The notes: generated from the letters alone by a model not told the origin. DNA of 64,000 bases from Caprimulgus europaeus (GCA_907165065.1 OU015541.1:12329001-12393000); one strand, 5' to 3'; positions 38,601 to 47,878 are shown, counted from the stretch's first letter. Numbers and translations are program-made.

Positions 38601-40016
38601 TGTTTAAGGAGGTAAAAAAGAAGTCCTGTCTACAGCAGAGCTTTCAATGTTAATTCAACTAAAGAATAAACTCCTAAAGGTGGAGAAGAATCGACTTTTA
38701 AAAGTATGTACAAGTATTAAAAATATAAGTAAGCAAAATCTATGCAATGAGGAGGTGAAATGAGAATTAAAACTGGTGGCAGTTTAGCTCAGCACTAGGT
38801 AAAGATTCCAAACAAGTGTTGTCACACAGACAAAAGGCTTCAGGGTCTGAGGAGCAACTCTCAGCTCAGCTGGCCATCCAAAACAAGTAGTCAACGTGCT
38901 AATAAGAGCACTATACAAAACTAGTCATGTTTAACGTCCTGGGACAACCAGGGTGATGCTGGACCCTTTCATCCCCCTCTACTCTGCTCTGGTGAGATCT
39001 CACCTGGAGTACATTGTCCAGCTCTGGAGCCCTTAGTACAAGAAAGATGGGGGCCTGCTGGAATGGGTCCAGAGGAGGACACAAAAATGATCAGAGGGCT
39101 GGAACAGCTCTGCTATGGAGAGAGACTGAGAAAGTTGGGGTTGTCCACCCTGGAGAAGAGATCGTTTTGGGGAGACCTATTGCACCTTCCAGTACTTAAA
39201 TGGAGCCTATAGGAATGATGAGGACAAACTTTTCAATAGGGCCTGTAGCGACAGCACAAGGGGTGATGGTTTTAAGTTAAAAAAGGTGAGATTCAGACTA
39301 GATATAAGGAAGAAATGTTTTACACTGAGGGTGGTGAAACCCCAGCCCTAGGTTGCCCAGAGAAGGGGTAGAAGCCCCATTCCTGGAAACACTCAAGGTC
39401 AGGTTGGACAGGGCTGTGAGCAACCAGATCTGGTTGAAGATGTCCCTGCTCACTGCAGGGGGGTTGGACTGGATCGCCCTGAAAGGTCCCTTCAACCCAA
39501 ACCACTCTGTGAGCCTGTGATTCCCACCACGCACCAGGCACAACCCACCACCCACCCAGGGCCGGGCCTGGTTCCCCCGGCAGCTTCAGGGCCTGGCCCC
39601 GGCCCGGCCTCCCCCTCCCCGACCGGCGGTACCTGCGAGGCGACGCCGAGGCGCTGGAAGACGTGATCGAGCAGCAGCTCCTGCAGCTCCAGCTGGACGG
39701 GCACGTTGCGGTCGAAGGGCGAGCGGAGCAGCCAGCGCAGCGGCTCGGGGCTCCCCAGGTCGTTGCCCACCTGCGTCTCGGCGCCGGCCCCGCCTCGGGC
39801 CCCGCGGCTGCGCGCCGCCAGCGAACGGAACCGCAGCAGGGGCTCGGCGGGGACGGCGGGGTCGGCGGAGGCCCAGCCGGCCCGCGTCTGGAAGGAGCCG
39901 TTATCGATCACCAGCGGCACCGGCTGCGGCGTCCGCACGGCCGCGCTGGGCTCCAGCACCGGGTCGGGGACCCACCGCGCGTCGCGGAACGAGAACACCC
40001 GTGAGGCCGCCGCCAT
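29368..40016 (-). CDS. ACTR5: ACTR5 (actin-related protein 5), whole coding gene, 9 exons
   Basis: Nuclear actin-related protein ARP5, a subunit of the INO80 chromatin remodeller, where ARP5 with IES6 binds the INO80 ATPase and couples ATP hydrolysis to nucleosome sliding (family knowledge). Coding exons on the minus strand, 5' to 3': 40016-39633, 38436-38207, 37353-37184, 36339-36122, 35533-35351, 32931-32809, 32251-32112, 31178-31046, 29625-29368. These sum to 1839 nt, 612 residues plus a TAG stop, close to the human length of about 607. Every junction is GT-AG and in phase. Seen in the protein: actin-type phosphate loop D38-N-G-S41, the PFDRNVPV segment, a charged coiled-coil insertion at about residues 275-395 typical of ARP5, and the C-terminal actin fold with [10 protein letters not shown] and the [17 protein letters not shown] stretch. 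The start lies in a strong context, AAAATGGCG. No break seen. No canonical AATAAA was found on the minus strand in the first kilobase after the stop, so the 3' UTR end is unknown. Confidence 0.97.
29626..31045 (-). other. ACTR5: ACTR5 intron 8
   Basis: 1.4-kb intron before the last exon. No repeat family or nested gene recognised. Confidence 0.8.
31046..31178 (-). CDS. ACTR5: ACTR5 coding exon 8
   Basis: Residues 483-527. Translation includes [20 protein letters not shown], the glycine-rich actin-fold motif near the nucleotide, and [13 protein letters not shown]. Acceptor TTGTAG, donor GTACGT. Confidence 0.94.
31642..31918 (+). mobile_element. Non-autonomous hAT (Charlie-type) MITE in ACTR5 intron 7
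   Basis: 277-bp element bounded by inverted ends CAGGGGTCTCCAAA and TTTGGACACCACTG, matching at 12 of 14 positions once inverted. CAGGGGTCTCCAAA is the typical end of Charlie-group hAT transposons. The interior is AT-rich and non-coding, so it depends on a transposase made elsewhere. The flanks (AGTTAGAC and CTTAAGAC) are a possible but decayed 8-bp target duplication, 5 of 8 matching. Orientation is arbitrary. Confidence 0.7.
32112..32251 (-). CDS. ACTR5: ACTR5 coding exon 7
   Basis: Residues 437-483 (last codon split AG|G). Translation begins [20 protein letters not shown] and includes [20 protein letters not shown], the actin-fold return after the insertion. Acceptor follows a long pyrimidine run ending TTTAAAG; donor GTGAGT. 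Confidence 0.93.
32809..32931 (-). CDS. ACTR5: ACTR5 coding exon 6
   Basis: Residues 396-436, phase 0 at both ends. Translation begins [20 protein letters not shown], an acidic linker of the family. The exon is only 123 nt and no track-length frame covers it on the coding strand; it was found from the splice sites and homology. Acceptor TTTCCAG, donor GTTTGA. Confidence 0.93.
32932..35350 (-). other. ACTR5: ACTR5 intron 5
   Basis: The largest ACTR5 intron, 2.4 kb, AT-rich, without a recognised repeat family or nested gene. Confidence 0.8.
35351..35533 (-). CDS. ACTR5: ACTR5 coding exon 5
   Basis: Residues 335-395, phase 0 at both ends. Contains [20 protein letters not shown] and [20 protein letters not shown], the second half of the helical insertion. 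Confidence 0.95.
35588..35848 (+). mobile_element. CR1 LINE 3' fragment in ACTR5 intron 4
   Basis: Plus-strand copy of the end of an avian CR1 retrotransposon: GGGACAGGCTGCCCAGGGAG, then TTGGACTGGATGAGC, GGTCCCTTCCAATCC and the terminal TTCTGTGATTCTATGA 8-mer repeats. 5'-truncated as CR1 copies usually are. Antisense to ACTR5. Confidence 0.93.
36122..36339 (-). CDS. ACTR5: ACTR5 coding exon 4
   Basis: Residues 262-334. It starts [19 protein letters not shown] and runs into the highly charged helix [20 protein letters not shown], the start of the ARP5-specific coiled-coil insertion. Acceptor TTTCAG, donor GTAATC, phase 0 at the end. Confidence 0.95.
37184..37353 (-). CDS. ACTR5: ACTR5 coding exon 3
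   Basis: Residues 205-262. It holds [13 protein letters not shown] and [20 protein letters not shown]. The donor is GTCAAA, which departs from the usual GTRAGT, yet the phase (G|AG, completing Glu) and the family alignment both require it. Confidence 0.93.
38207..38436 (-). CDS. ACTR5: ACTR5 coding exon 2
   Basis: Residues 129-205 (the last codon is split AG|G). Acceptor ACAG, donor GTGAGT. The translation contains [20 protein letters not shown] and [18 protein letters not shown], the core of actin subdomains 1 and 3 with the second phosphate-loop region. Confidence 0.95.
38939..39523 (+). mobile_element. CR1 LINE 3' fragment in ACTR5 intron 1
   Basis: About 585 bp of CR1 3' end on the plus strand: TCACCTGGAGTACATTGTCC, ACCCTGGAGAAGAG, GGTTGCCCAGAGAAGGG, GGTTGGACTGGATCGCCC and a tail CTGTGAGCCTGTGATTC. 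It preserves part of the reverse transcriptase 3' region and the UTR. It ends about 110 bp from the ACTR5 exon 1 donor. Confidence 0.93.
39633..40016 (-). CDS. ACTR5: ACTR5 coding exon 1
   Basis: Residues 1-128, ending in phase 0 at CAG|GTACC. It opens [19 protein letters not shown] and carries the nucleotide-binding [11 protein letters not shown] segment and [20 protein letters not shown], all closely matching mammalian ARP5. An in-frame upstream ATG exists at about 40064, but the ATG at 40016 matches the family start and has the better context. Confidence 0.95.
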
Positions 40017-40019
40017 TTT
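40009..40019 (-). promoter_or_regulatory. YY1-type site overlapping the ACTR5 start codon
   Basis: Minus-strand AAAATGGCGGC is the classical YY1 core, and it includes the ACTR5 ATG. YY1 sites placed over start codons are common in housekeeping genes and YY1 is a known partner of INO80. Binding here is inferred from the motif only. Confidence 0.5.
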
Positions 40020-40394
40020 GTGTCCGTCCTGTTCACCTCCGGCCGGGAACGCGGACACCCGCACTCGTTCCGGGCCTTGGCGGGCGGGCGGCGGTGCCGG
40101 CTGCGGCCCTGGAGCGGGACCGGGACTCTTCCACCCCCGGCTGTCCCCTCACGTAGGGACTTTCTGCCACTGCGCGTTACAGCGGTGACCGTGACCTGCG
40201 CGGGAGGGACAAGCCGCGACCCAGACCACCCCGTACGCAGCAGGTGCTTCTCCTCGGCCTGGGTGATACAGTTTAAACACGGTGACATGTCGGCTAGGTC
40301 TAGTCAAGTTGTGGTCTAAAGTAGGTAAGGGTGAACTTCAAGACACCAAATCTTTGCAGTAGGACAGGTAAGGTGGTGATGCCAGAATAAGCCA

Positions 40395-40756
40395 GTTTTG
40401 TGGAGACAGAAATGTTGTAAACAGGCCAAAAGATGAACTAAGCATGAGCAAAAGAAAAGTTCAACTAAAGGGCACAGTGACCAAAGTTTTGATGCACACC
40501 AGAGGACCTCTGAAGACCACCAAGAAAGGACTTTTACATATATTAATGAGTTCTTGGAAGTGCAATTAATATATTAATAATTTATTGGGAAAGTAATGGA
40601 GATGCATGTTTTGGTAGGATAAAGCTTTTGTGGAGAGTTGAGTCAGCATGTGCAACGGGTGGAGTGACCCCCTGTGCATCTGGCACTGCAATAAAGAATG
40701 CTGGCTCCTGAAAACTACATTGGTGTTAAGAAGTTCTTTCCTGATTTCAGTGACAT
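40395..40756 (+). mobile_element. Probable fossil LTR of an avian endogenous retrovirus
   Basis: A stretch with LTR-like layout on the plus strand: a TGT-type beginning near 40395-40410, an AATAAA signal at about 40690, a short following segment and a CA end near 40756. An internal scrap may follow to about 41060. No capsid, polymerase or envelope gene is recognisable and the element is broken. The family is uncertain (class I or II type) and the left edge is not fixed, since no clean target duplication was seen. Confidence 0.45.
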
Positions 40757-42077
40757 GGGCAGTGTTCAGTGTCCACATCTCCTCCCAAAAAAATTCTGCC
40801 AGCCGTGGGCGAGACCCCCACGCAGGATCCATGCCATGTGCCTTGAAGAGGGGCAGGCAGCGGGGAGCCATCCTGCCACTGCCACAGAGGGAAGAGCCAC
40901 TGTGAGCCCCAAGAGACCCCAGCAACATAGCAAGAGAAACACTCGACCACTGAAACTGACGAGATCACAGCTGCTGGGTTCTGCCCCTTTCCATCTCTCT
41001 TGTCACTGCATTTGTAGACAAACCACCAACAGCCTGATTTTCAGGAGTGCCACCCCCACTGTGTGAAATGGAGACTGCAAATATTTAGCATCCTTGAAGC
41101 TCAGGTCATTAATGGCTTTTCTCACTTGTTTACTCAAAGCACAAAGTAGGGCTAATAGCTTTCTTTTATCACACAGGGGTGTTATTAATGTGGATTAATA
41201 AGAATTTGCAAAGTTCATTTAGATCTTGGGATTAAAAGGCTCACATCAAGGGGCTGTTACTACATAAAAACAAACGCATGCACACAAGGGAGAACGTTAA
41301 ATGCACACAGTCATTCATAATGTGCTCTTACACAGCTGCTCTTGTCTAAGGTTCACCAAGAGCTTCACAAACAATTAATTTAGCCAAACAAGCCCCTGTG
41401 AGGTAAGCGATAGATAATGGTTTTGCTTTATTGAAGGAGAAATGCACACTATGATGAGTATCAAGCTACCAAAATCACATATCTGTTCCTGCTTTGATCA
41501 CTGCTGAATGCCTTTTCTATTAAGCAAGACATTTGTAGATACATATCCTATGAAACATGCTAGCTTGCCTTTCTTGGAGATAGAAAGACAATTAAAATAC
41601 AATGGTTTATTTTCCTAATGGATTAACTAATAGATGCAAACAGAGAGTAGGCTAAAAATAGTCTGTGTTAATATGGGACATATTTGTGCTCCATGTCAAA
41701 TAAGAGAGCCTGAGAGAAGTATTTTTTAGCTAGTCATCCTCTACACATCTCTTCAAGGTTTGTTCTGTTTTACTGCTTTCTCAAAAGCAACCTTGGTTAC
41801 CCAGTTTCAGAATGGCCCAAGTGCTTGGTTATCTCCCCTATGTCTGAAGACATGGGACCTTTAACTATTGTTTTAACATAAGTCTTGAAAGCTTCCTAAT
41901 TTGTATTTATCCTTTAAATAGTGACTGAAGAACAATCAAATCAGATGTTTTCTCAGTTCTTATCCCCTGTGTAATCCTTATTACTCCCTCCCTGCATAGT
42001 GCAGGGCTGTCCCTCCTGCTATCCATGCTGAGTAGATCAGCCGCCTTCTCGTGATTAACACAGTGAGGCAATGAGAG
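40757..42077. other. Intergenic spacer between the fossil LTR and ADIG
   Basis: The first 300 bp may be remnant internal sequence of the same fossil element. The rest is AT-rich single-copy-looking DNA in which I see no gene, RNA or repeat. The ADIG proximal promoter lies at its right end. Confidence 0.4.
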
Positions 42078-42145
42078 TTATTAAAAGGTCATTAGGAAAG
42101 CAGAGCAGCAAGCTATTCTAAACTTAGTGTAACTTGAAGCAAGCC
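42078..42145 (+). promoter_or_regulatory. ADIG: Putative ADIG core promoter and 5' UTR
   Basis: TTATTAAAAGG at 42078-42088 resembles a TATA box and lies about 58 bp upstream of the first ATG, leaving room for a 5' UTR of about 30-40 bases. There is no CpG island here, in keeping with a tissue-restricted gene. Start site and tissue are inferred, not shown. Confidence 0.4.
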
Positions 42146-42272
42146 ATGATGTATCTTCTGTTTCCTTTGGTGAATGATCTGACCTTTCCTCTTCTTTTCT
42201 TCTGGTTTTCTTTGCCGTTTGTAATGCTGTTGATTGTAGTGATTATCTGGCTACAGCTTCTACTTAATGAAG
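42146..42272 (+). CDS. ADIG: ADIG coding exon 1
   Basis: Residues 1-42 plus one base of codon 43. Contains the conserved PLVNDLTF and the membrane helix. Too short to stand out as a frame of its own; recognised from homology. Donor AAG|GTAAGT is near-consensus. Confidence 0.9.
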
Positions 42273-45200
42273 GTAAGTTCTGCAGTTGATCAGATAAAAT
42301 ACTCCTGCATAAAGGCTTTATCTATTAGCTTCATCTTTAAAGCACTCTGCTAGCTATTTTTAGGCTAATGCCACTTGTCACAGGAGGAAGCTAAAGGGTT
42401 TTTTAATATTGTTGGTGGCATATGGAAAACCAAACTCAAATTATTATGCTTTTCTGTTAAAAATACTTATAGGAAGACAAGCTGCTGCCTGCTGTTCTTC
42501 CTTACCCTCTGCCTTTTTCTCAGAGGGAATTTAATTTAAGAAAGGCAAAGGACAAGTAATTTTTGTAAATTTCTATTAAAATATCCCCCAGAAAGCAAAA
42601 CCTAACCCTCTCATTTTGTACATGTTCAAACTCTGGCAATAGAGTTCTCTTACACTTCCTTTTTCCAGGGGAAAGATATTACTGGGGGAGCTTTAAGGGA
42701 TTCTCTTATTCTCTTATTATTCTCAGTCAATGCTGAGGCTAATAAAAAATTTTTGAAGAGAGCAGGACATAACTTTTTCATTTATTTGTGTATTTTGCTC
42801 TTCTTTCCAATCCATCCCTGATTATTATTTCTAACATGTCAGTAACTGGTAACAGGCTTTGGTTTAGGCTAATAATAGGCTTGTTGATGTACTCACGAGG
42901 ATAAAGCCTTGCTAGTTTGCTCTAATGCTGGAGTATAAGCAATCCCAGCTGAGGAATCAATCATAAGTTCAAAAGCAGTGATTCTGCCTTTGCAGAGAGC
43001 TGTATGAAGGAAAATAAGAATAAAATTTTACTTCAGCAACCTTTTACTTCTCTTTGGTGCCCTCTGTTCTTACTTACTAACATGGTAGCCAGTCCTACAA
43101 TAGATCCCATAGGAATAGTGACAATGAGACAATACTCACGGGCAGCAGAGGAACAGGAGGTACTCACCACAGCAAAGGCTCCTGCTTGTCCCTCCTTTCC
43201 TGTCCCACATGCATGTGCATGCTGAATTGTTTACTTTCAGCCCCCATTTTGCAGGCTTAGCTCACAGCTGACAGCCTCTGCTTGCTCCAGGAGTAGATAC
43301 CTTCTCTGCACACACTCCAGGGCGCTCTTGTGGATAACTGAGCACTGTAATTAAAGAAGTGCAGGTTCTAAGAGGTTGTGACAATTGTAGGAGCTACCCT
43401 CACAGCACAGGCATGGCTTACAACTCATGTCTGGAAAGCAGCATAAAATACCTGTTTTGCATAGGTGAAGGGCAGCTGGGCCACATACTTACACCTGAGT
43501 ATCAGCTTTTTTACTTGGACAGAGTAACTCTGGAATCCCTTGATGCTTTGAGTAGGATATTCAGGTTGTGCTCACTGCATTTACCTTCACAACTTCTGGC
43601 CCTATAGTGACTGTTATTAGTGGACTACCCAGGACTCCAACATTTTCCACAAATGCTCTAAATTCCGTTTTAACCAGTAAGACTAAGCACATCACTAAAT
43701 TTTTACATACTAGTGAGTTCACAGGATTAGAACATTAAAGTTTTTATCAATCACTATTAAGAGAGAAAAAAAAAAGCAGTACTCTCTTTAATAGCTTCCT
43801 AACGAATTCAGCCATATATGCTCATTCTATGCTAGGTTACAGCAGGCACAAGTAAAAAGCAGCCTGTGTTTCAGGTCCTCCTTTAATATAGCTGCTGATT
43901 AAGAGCTAATTGGTTAAAATCAAACACTTGGACAGGCCTCATTGCCTAGTTGAGTTTGGAAATCCTTTATTTCAGCTGAAAAAGATTCATAAGAGCCTTG
44001 CTCAGCTCCTGAATGGAACATGTAAGGCTTGCAGCTAGGGAGAAAAAGTCATGTATGGGTATTTTATATGTTCTTTTTTAAACCTTTTTTTAGCACAGAT
44101 GCTCAGTGCAGAAGAAATAACAAACCAATATTTTGATGAGCCTGATTCTGACTTTAAATTTGAGTATGAACCAATAGAGGAAGAAAACCAGACTGACTCA
44201 TCCAGTACAGAAATGCGAGAGGAGACCCAATCCAGTGGAGCTGTGGGAAAGCTGAAGCCCAAGCCTGCTTATCTGAATTCAAATCCAAAAAGCCAAAAGC
44301 AAAGTCTTTTTCCTGTAATCTCAGACAGTTGGTCTCAGAGCCAGGAGATAAAATATTCCCATGTTGAGAAGAGTGATTTCTGTAACATCATGATGGTGAG
44401 TATTGTCACTAGACTACCTCTTTGCATATCTCTGCCTTTGTGCCTCAGCTCTGATTTTATTTTTTTTTATCTCTACCTGACTCCCTGGGCTCTTGAGTGA
44501 GAAAAAGCTGCAAGATTGGTTTCTGCTTGGTTAATGACTAATGAGATTTTCTTTTTTGTCTTCCCTATTTGGAATGTCTCCTATTGTAGACAAAGTAAAG
44601 ATAACACAAAATTATACAGAACAACTATTGTTTGTGTGTACTGTTTAAGTATGTGTGTATCCATATATAAAGGTGTGTATATATATTTATATTTAAAGGT
44701 ATGCATACATATTTTAAAATTCCTTGAAAATTGCATTTGAAACAGTGAAGACTATTACCTATTCCTCTAAGAAAAGAAGTTTAACTCATCTTATATAGAA
44801 ACTCTTCTGGTATGTATGGCTGATATGTACTTTTAAAAGCTGCTTCAGATGTCATACAGTGGATCCAATGACTAAAAATTAGATGTATTTTACTTGCTTA
44901 ATAAGAGCTGAAGCCAGAAGTCTCTTTGCAAACATGGCAGTCCCAAGCCTCTTAGCCTTTGTACAAATCCCCAAAGATGAATTTGAAGCAGTGGAAGAGC
45001 TTAATGACTTGTGTGTCTTCTCTCTCCCTGTGCTTTGACTGTATGTTCCTTTGCAGAAGGGGCTCAGAAGGGAAAGCTGCTCTGTGCCTCCCCTGTGACT
45101 ATTCACAGTCCTGAATGCTCAGTTACAGTGCTGGGATTTTTGAACTGCAGCAGCTGAGGTACTCCCTCACATTTACTTCCACCAGTTTTGCTGGAGTGCT

Positions 45201-45960
45201 AACCTTTGTTAGGCTGAAATAGCTAAGGACTGGTATCATCTTAAATGGCTGCAGTTGTTTGACTACCATGCCCTGAAGCTGAGCTCTAGCATGGAATCAG
45301 TAATATCTCAAAGTATTGTTGACCTCATTAGCACCACCAAGGCAGTAGTACCAAGTCAGTGTAGTAACATTTTAACTTCTTTGTTTTGTCGCTTTTATTG
45401 TTCAAAGTCTAGAGAAACAATGCTAAGAATGAGTTTGAACTTGCCTAGGGTACCATTTGGTTCTCCTAGAGCTCTTCACATATCCAAGTATTGATTTGAA
45501 CACAGCAGTTTGAAGAATTGGGATTAGGATTTAAACTTGTCTCTTGTAGGACATAAAACTCATCCTGAAAGGCTTGCCAGTTGTGTTGGGTGGATGAGGG
45601 AAGGGAACAAGCACTCATGGTCTCAAATAATTTATATCCTACTGAAAATGAAACCTCTTCTGAGAACATCATTGCCATGATGATTCTGTTCCTTCTTTTC
45701 TTCACCAGCTGTTGTGCACCATGCTTTCTTCTCTCACCTGGAACTTTGTCTGTCAGTTGCTTCAGATCTCTAATGTCCTGGTGATTCAACTGCTGCCATC
45801 CTCTGTGATTATCTACATGGCTCAACTGTTCATTTTGCTCTGTGAAAAAGCTGTGAAAATCCTGGACTCCCTGAGGCTGGAGAGCAGAGGGCAGTTGGCT
45901 TCAGTCTCGAGAGGGAAACTGGAACAGAGTGATGAAGCTCAGAGAACCACCTCAGAGTAG
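42146..45960 (+). CDS. ADIG: ADIG (adipogenin), long avian form, 3 coding exons
   Basis: Small single-pass membrane protein. In mammals adipogenin is adipocyte-enriched, sits in the ER and lipid droplet system and binds the seipin complex to favour fat storage (literature knowledge). Exons 42146-42272, 44094-44395 and 45709-45960 sum to 681 nt, 226 residues plus a TAG stop, with GT-AG junctions in phase 1 and phase 0. The N-terminus FPLVNDLTFPLLFFWFSLPF followed by LLIVVIIWLQLLL matches human adipogenin (PLVNDLTF, then a hydrophobic segment and IIWLRFLL). Past the membrane helix (about residues 14-41), DSDFKFEYEPIEE lines up with the mammalian DSSVCLDWEPW motif. Residues 50-143 are acidic and polar. 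Exon 3 adds a second hydrophobic region (about 148-188), then a charged tail. Mammalian ADIG ends at about 80 residues. Two adjacent ATGs open the frame and either may be used. Confidence 0.88.
42273..44093 (+). other. ADIG: ADIG intron 1
   Basis: 1.8-kb intron between the membrane-helix exon and the acidic exon. AT-rich, with small frames that look like chance. No repeat family recognised. Confidence 0.7.
44094..44395 (+). CDS. ADIG: ADIG coding exon 2
   Basis: Residues 43-143. Acceptor follows a T-rich run ending TTTTTTTAG; donor ATG|GTGAGT. Translation begins AQMLSAEEITNQYFDEPDSD, strongly acidic, then turns basic and serine-rich (KLKPKPAYLNSNPKSQKQSL). The first part holds the mammal-like DSxxxxxxEP motif, the rest has no mammalian counterpart that I know. 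Confidence 0.85.
44396..45708 (+). other. ADIG: ADIG intron 2 with a TA/TG-rich simple stretch
   Basis: 1.3-kb intron. An alternating TA/TG tract lies at about 44649-44715. Nothing else supported. Confidence 0.65.
45709..45960 (+). CDS. ADIG: ADIG coding exon 3 with stop
   Basis: Residues 144-226 and TAG. Acceptor CTTCACCAG after a pyrimidine tract, phase 0. It holds LLCTMLSSLTWNFVCQLLQI and SNVLVIQLLPSSVIIYMAQL, an amphipathic to hydrophobic stretch, then EKAVKILDSLRLESRG and a polar tail. It could be a second membrane segment, a re-entrant hairpin or a droplet-binding helix. Confidence 0.78.
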   Translation: MLCTMLSSLTWNFVCQLLQISNVLVIQLLPSSVIIYMAQLFILLCEKAVKILDSLRLESRGQLASVSRGKLEQSDEAQRTTSE

Positions 45961-47065
45961 AAATAAAGCAGGTAGTCCCATGACCATTAGCAGCAATCCC
46001 TCTCAGCACCAGTGAGAGCTACTGTAGCATTGCAGAAAAGAGATTAATTCTCTGAAAAGGAAGTTTCCTGAAGACTAAGTTGATATGTACTCAGGTCACA
46101 ACAGCTGCTTCCAGAGTGAGCAGTATTGACTGGCTAAATACTAAATGGATGCCAGCAGCCAGCCTCTTGTCCAGTGCTTAGGTGTGTGCTCTGCTCCCCT
46201 CCCACTTTCTGGAGGGTTGAGTTCCTTTTTTACAAGGACTGAGCGCTACACCAGCACCAGTGATACTCTGTTCACCACTAATCTTTGATTTCAAACAAGT
46301 AAGATCAAGGCAGTAGCTCTCAGTAGCAGTTCTTACTGAAACTTAAATGCACTCCAGCACAGTGATTATTTTACTCATACTGCAATTAGCAGTGTTCTCA
46401 TCTCCAACTTGTCAGTTCTCAAAGTAGGAAAGAATTTTTCAACACTCAGGTTGAAAAATCACTCTAACAAATGAAACAAGCCTACCTCCAATTAACAAGA
46501 AATAATGAAGCCCTTAGCAGATACTGAGCATGCATTTCCTTCATTTCTGTTCAGAAGGTGTTTTTCAGCACAGCTGACAGGCTGATAGAAGGTTAAGTTC
46601 CAGCCCAAAGAGGCACTTGCCAACAACTTGATTTAACCAGATGGTGGGACCACAAGGAGGTTGGTTGGATGAGGATGAGCCATAATTTTGTGGCCTAGAG
46701 AGTTTATCCAGTTGTTGGTCAATGAACAGAATAGTGTTTGCTCCTGGTGTTGATGCACACACTTGACAAACATTTTTTTGTGTTGTTTTTTTTTAAAGAG
46801 GACCTAAATTAGGAGGTCATGTCCCAAAAAATACATTGCTGCTTGTGAAAACGTTTGTCTCTGCTCCTTGTGTGAAGTAACTGTGTCTCTCTGGAACCTT
46901 GCATGAGTGGACTGTGTGAGAGCCACGCTAACCTGCAGTAATTATGAAGCATGCCTTGCTTATGTTTATTTGTCTTTCCCTCCCCATTCCCTGAACTCCA
47001 CATGTCCAAATATTTGTCCAGAGCAGTATGCTTTCAAATAAAAGTTATTTGTCCACATTTTTATT
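45961..47065 (+). other. ADIG: ADIG 3' UTR with two poly(A) signals
   Basis: AATAAA occurs directly after the stop (45962-45967) and again at 47037-47042 before a T-rich stretch. The second gives a 3' UTR of about 1.1 kb. The first could only serve a transcript with almost no 3' UTR. No other gene or repeat is visible between them. Confidence 0.6.
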
Positions 47066-47167
47066 TTTGAAAATCCTTTATTTAGAGGAAAAAAAAAGCT
47101 GTTTGCAGAGGAAATCTCCATCTTTCTCTCTCTCTCCCTAGAGGCTGACCCCAGGTGAGGGTATTTG

Positions 47168-47878
47168 GAATCATAAATTCAAATAATAGTTTGGGTTGGA
47201 AGGGACCTCAAGGCTCATCCAGTCCCAACCCCCCTGCCATCAGCAGGGACACCTTCCACTAGACCAGGTTGCTCAAAGCCTCATCCGACCTGGCTGAGAA
47301 CACTTCCAGGGAGGAGCAGCCACAGCTTCTCTGGGCAACCTGGGCCAGGGTCTCACCACCCTCACACCAAAGAATTTCTTTCTCAGATCTCATCTCAGTC
47401 TTCCCTCCTCCAGTTTCAAGCCATCACCCCTTGTTCTGTCCCTCCCTGCCCTTCCTGTAGCCCCTTCAGGCACTGGGAGGCCACTAGAAGGTCTCCCTGG
47501 AGCCTTCTCTTCTCCAGGCTGAACAGCCCCAACTCTCTCAGCCTGTCCTCACAGCAGAGCTGCTCCAGCCCTGGTATCATCCTCGTGGCCTCCTCTGGCC
47601 TGGCTCCAGTAGCTCCATGTCCTTGTGCTGTTGGTGGCCCCAGCACTGCAGGTGGGGTCTCAGGAGAGCGGAGCAGAGGGGCAGAATCCCCTCCCTGGCC
47701 CTGCTGCCCACGCTGCTCTGGGTGCAGCCCAGGACACGGTTATTGGCTCTGTGCTGCCAGCGCACGGTGCCGCCTCATGTTGAGCTTCTCGTCCCCCAGC
47801 ACCCCACGTCCTTCTCCTCAGGGCTGCTCTCCAGCCATGCTCTGCCCAGCCGGTGTCTGTGCTGTGGGTGGCCCCGTT
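47168..47878 (-). mobile_element. CR1 LINE 3' fragment, about 700 bp
   Basis: Minus-strand copy, read on the plus strand as GGGTTGGAAGGGACCT, CCCCCCTGCCATCAGCAGGG, ACCAGGTTGCTCAAAGCC, TTCTCTTCTCCAGGCTGAAC and TTGAGCTTCTCGTCCCCCAG. It keeps the 3' UTR and part of the reverse-transcriptase end and is truncated at its 5' side exactly where the CpG island begins. Confidence 0.95.

Larger units (their letters stand above)
39560..40260 (-). promoter_or_regulatory. ACTR5: ACTR5 CpG-island promoter
   Basis: GC- and CpG-rich stretch spanning ACTR5 exon 1 and the sequence upstream of it, with no TATA-like box near the start codon, as expected for a housekeeping promoter. Because ADIG begins on the other strand about 2 kb away, the island could also drive divergent transcripts, which the sequence alone cannot show. 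Confidence 0.75.

Noticed and set aside
39663-40188. Plus-strand frames of 113 and 160 codons over ACTR5 exon 1
   Set aside because: Antisense shadows of a GC-rich coding exon and its promoter.
40698-41066. 122-codon plus-strand frame near the ADIG promoter
   Set aside because: Overlaps the fossil LTR and its flank; no host-gene resemblance, so not annotated as a gene.
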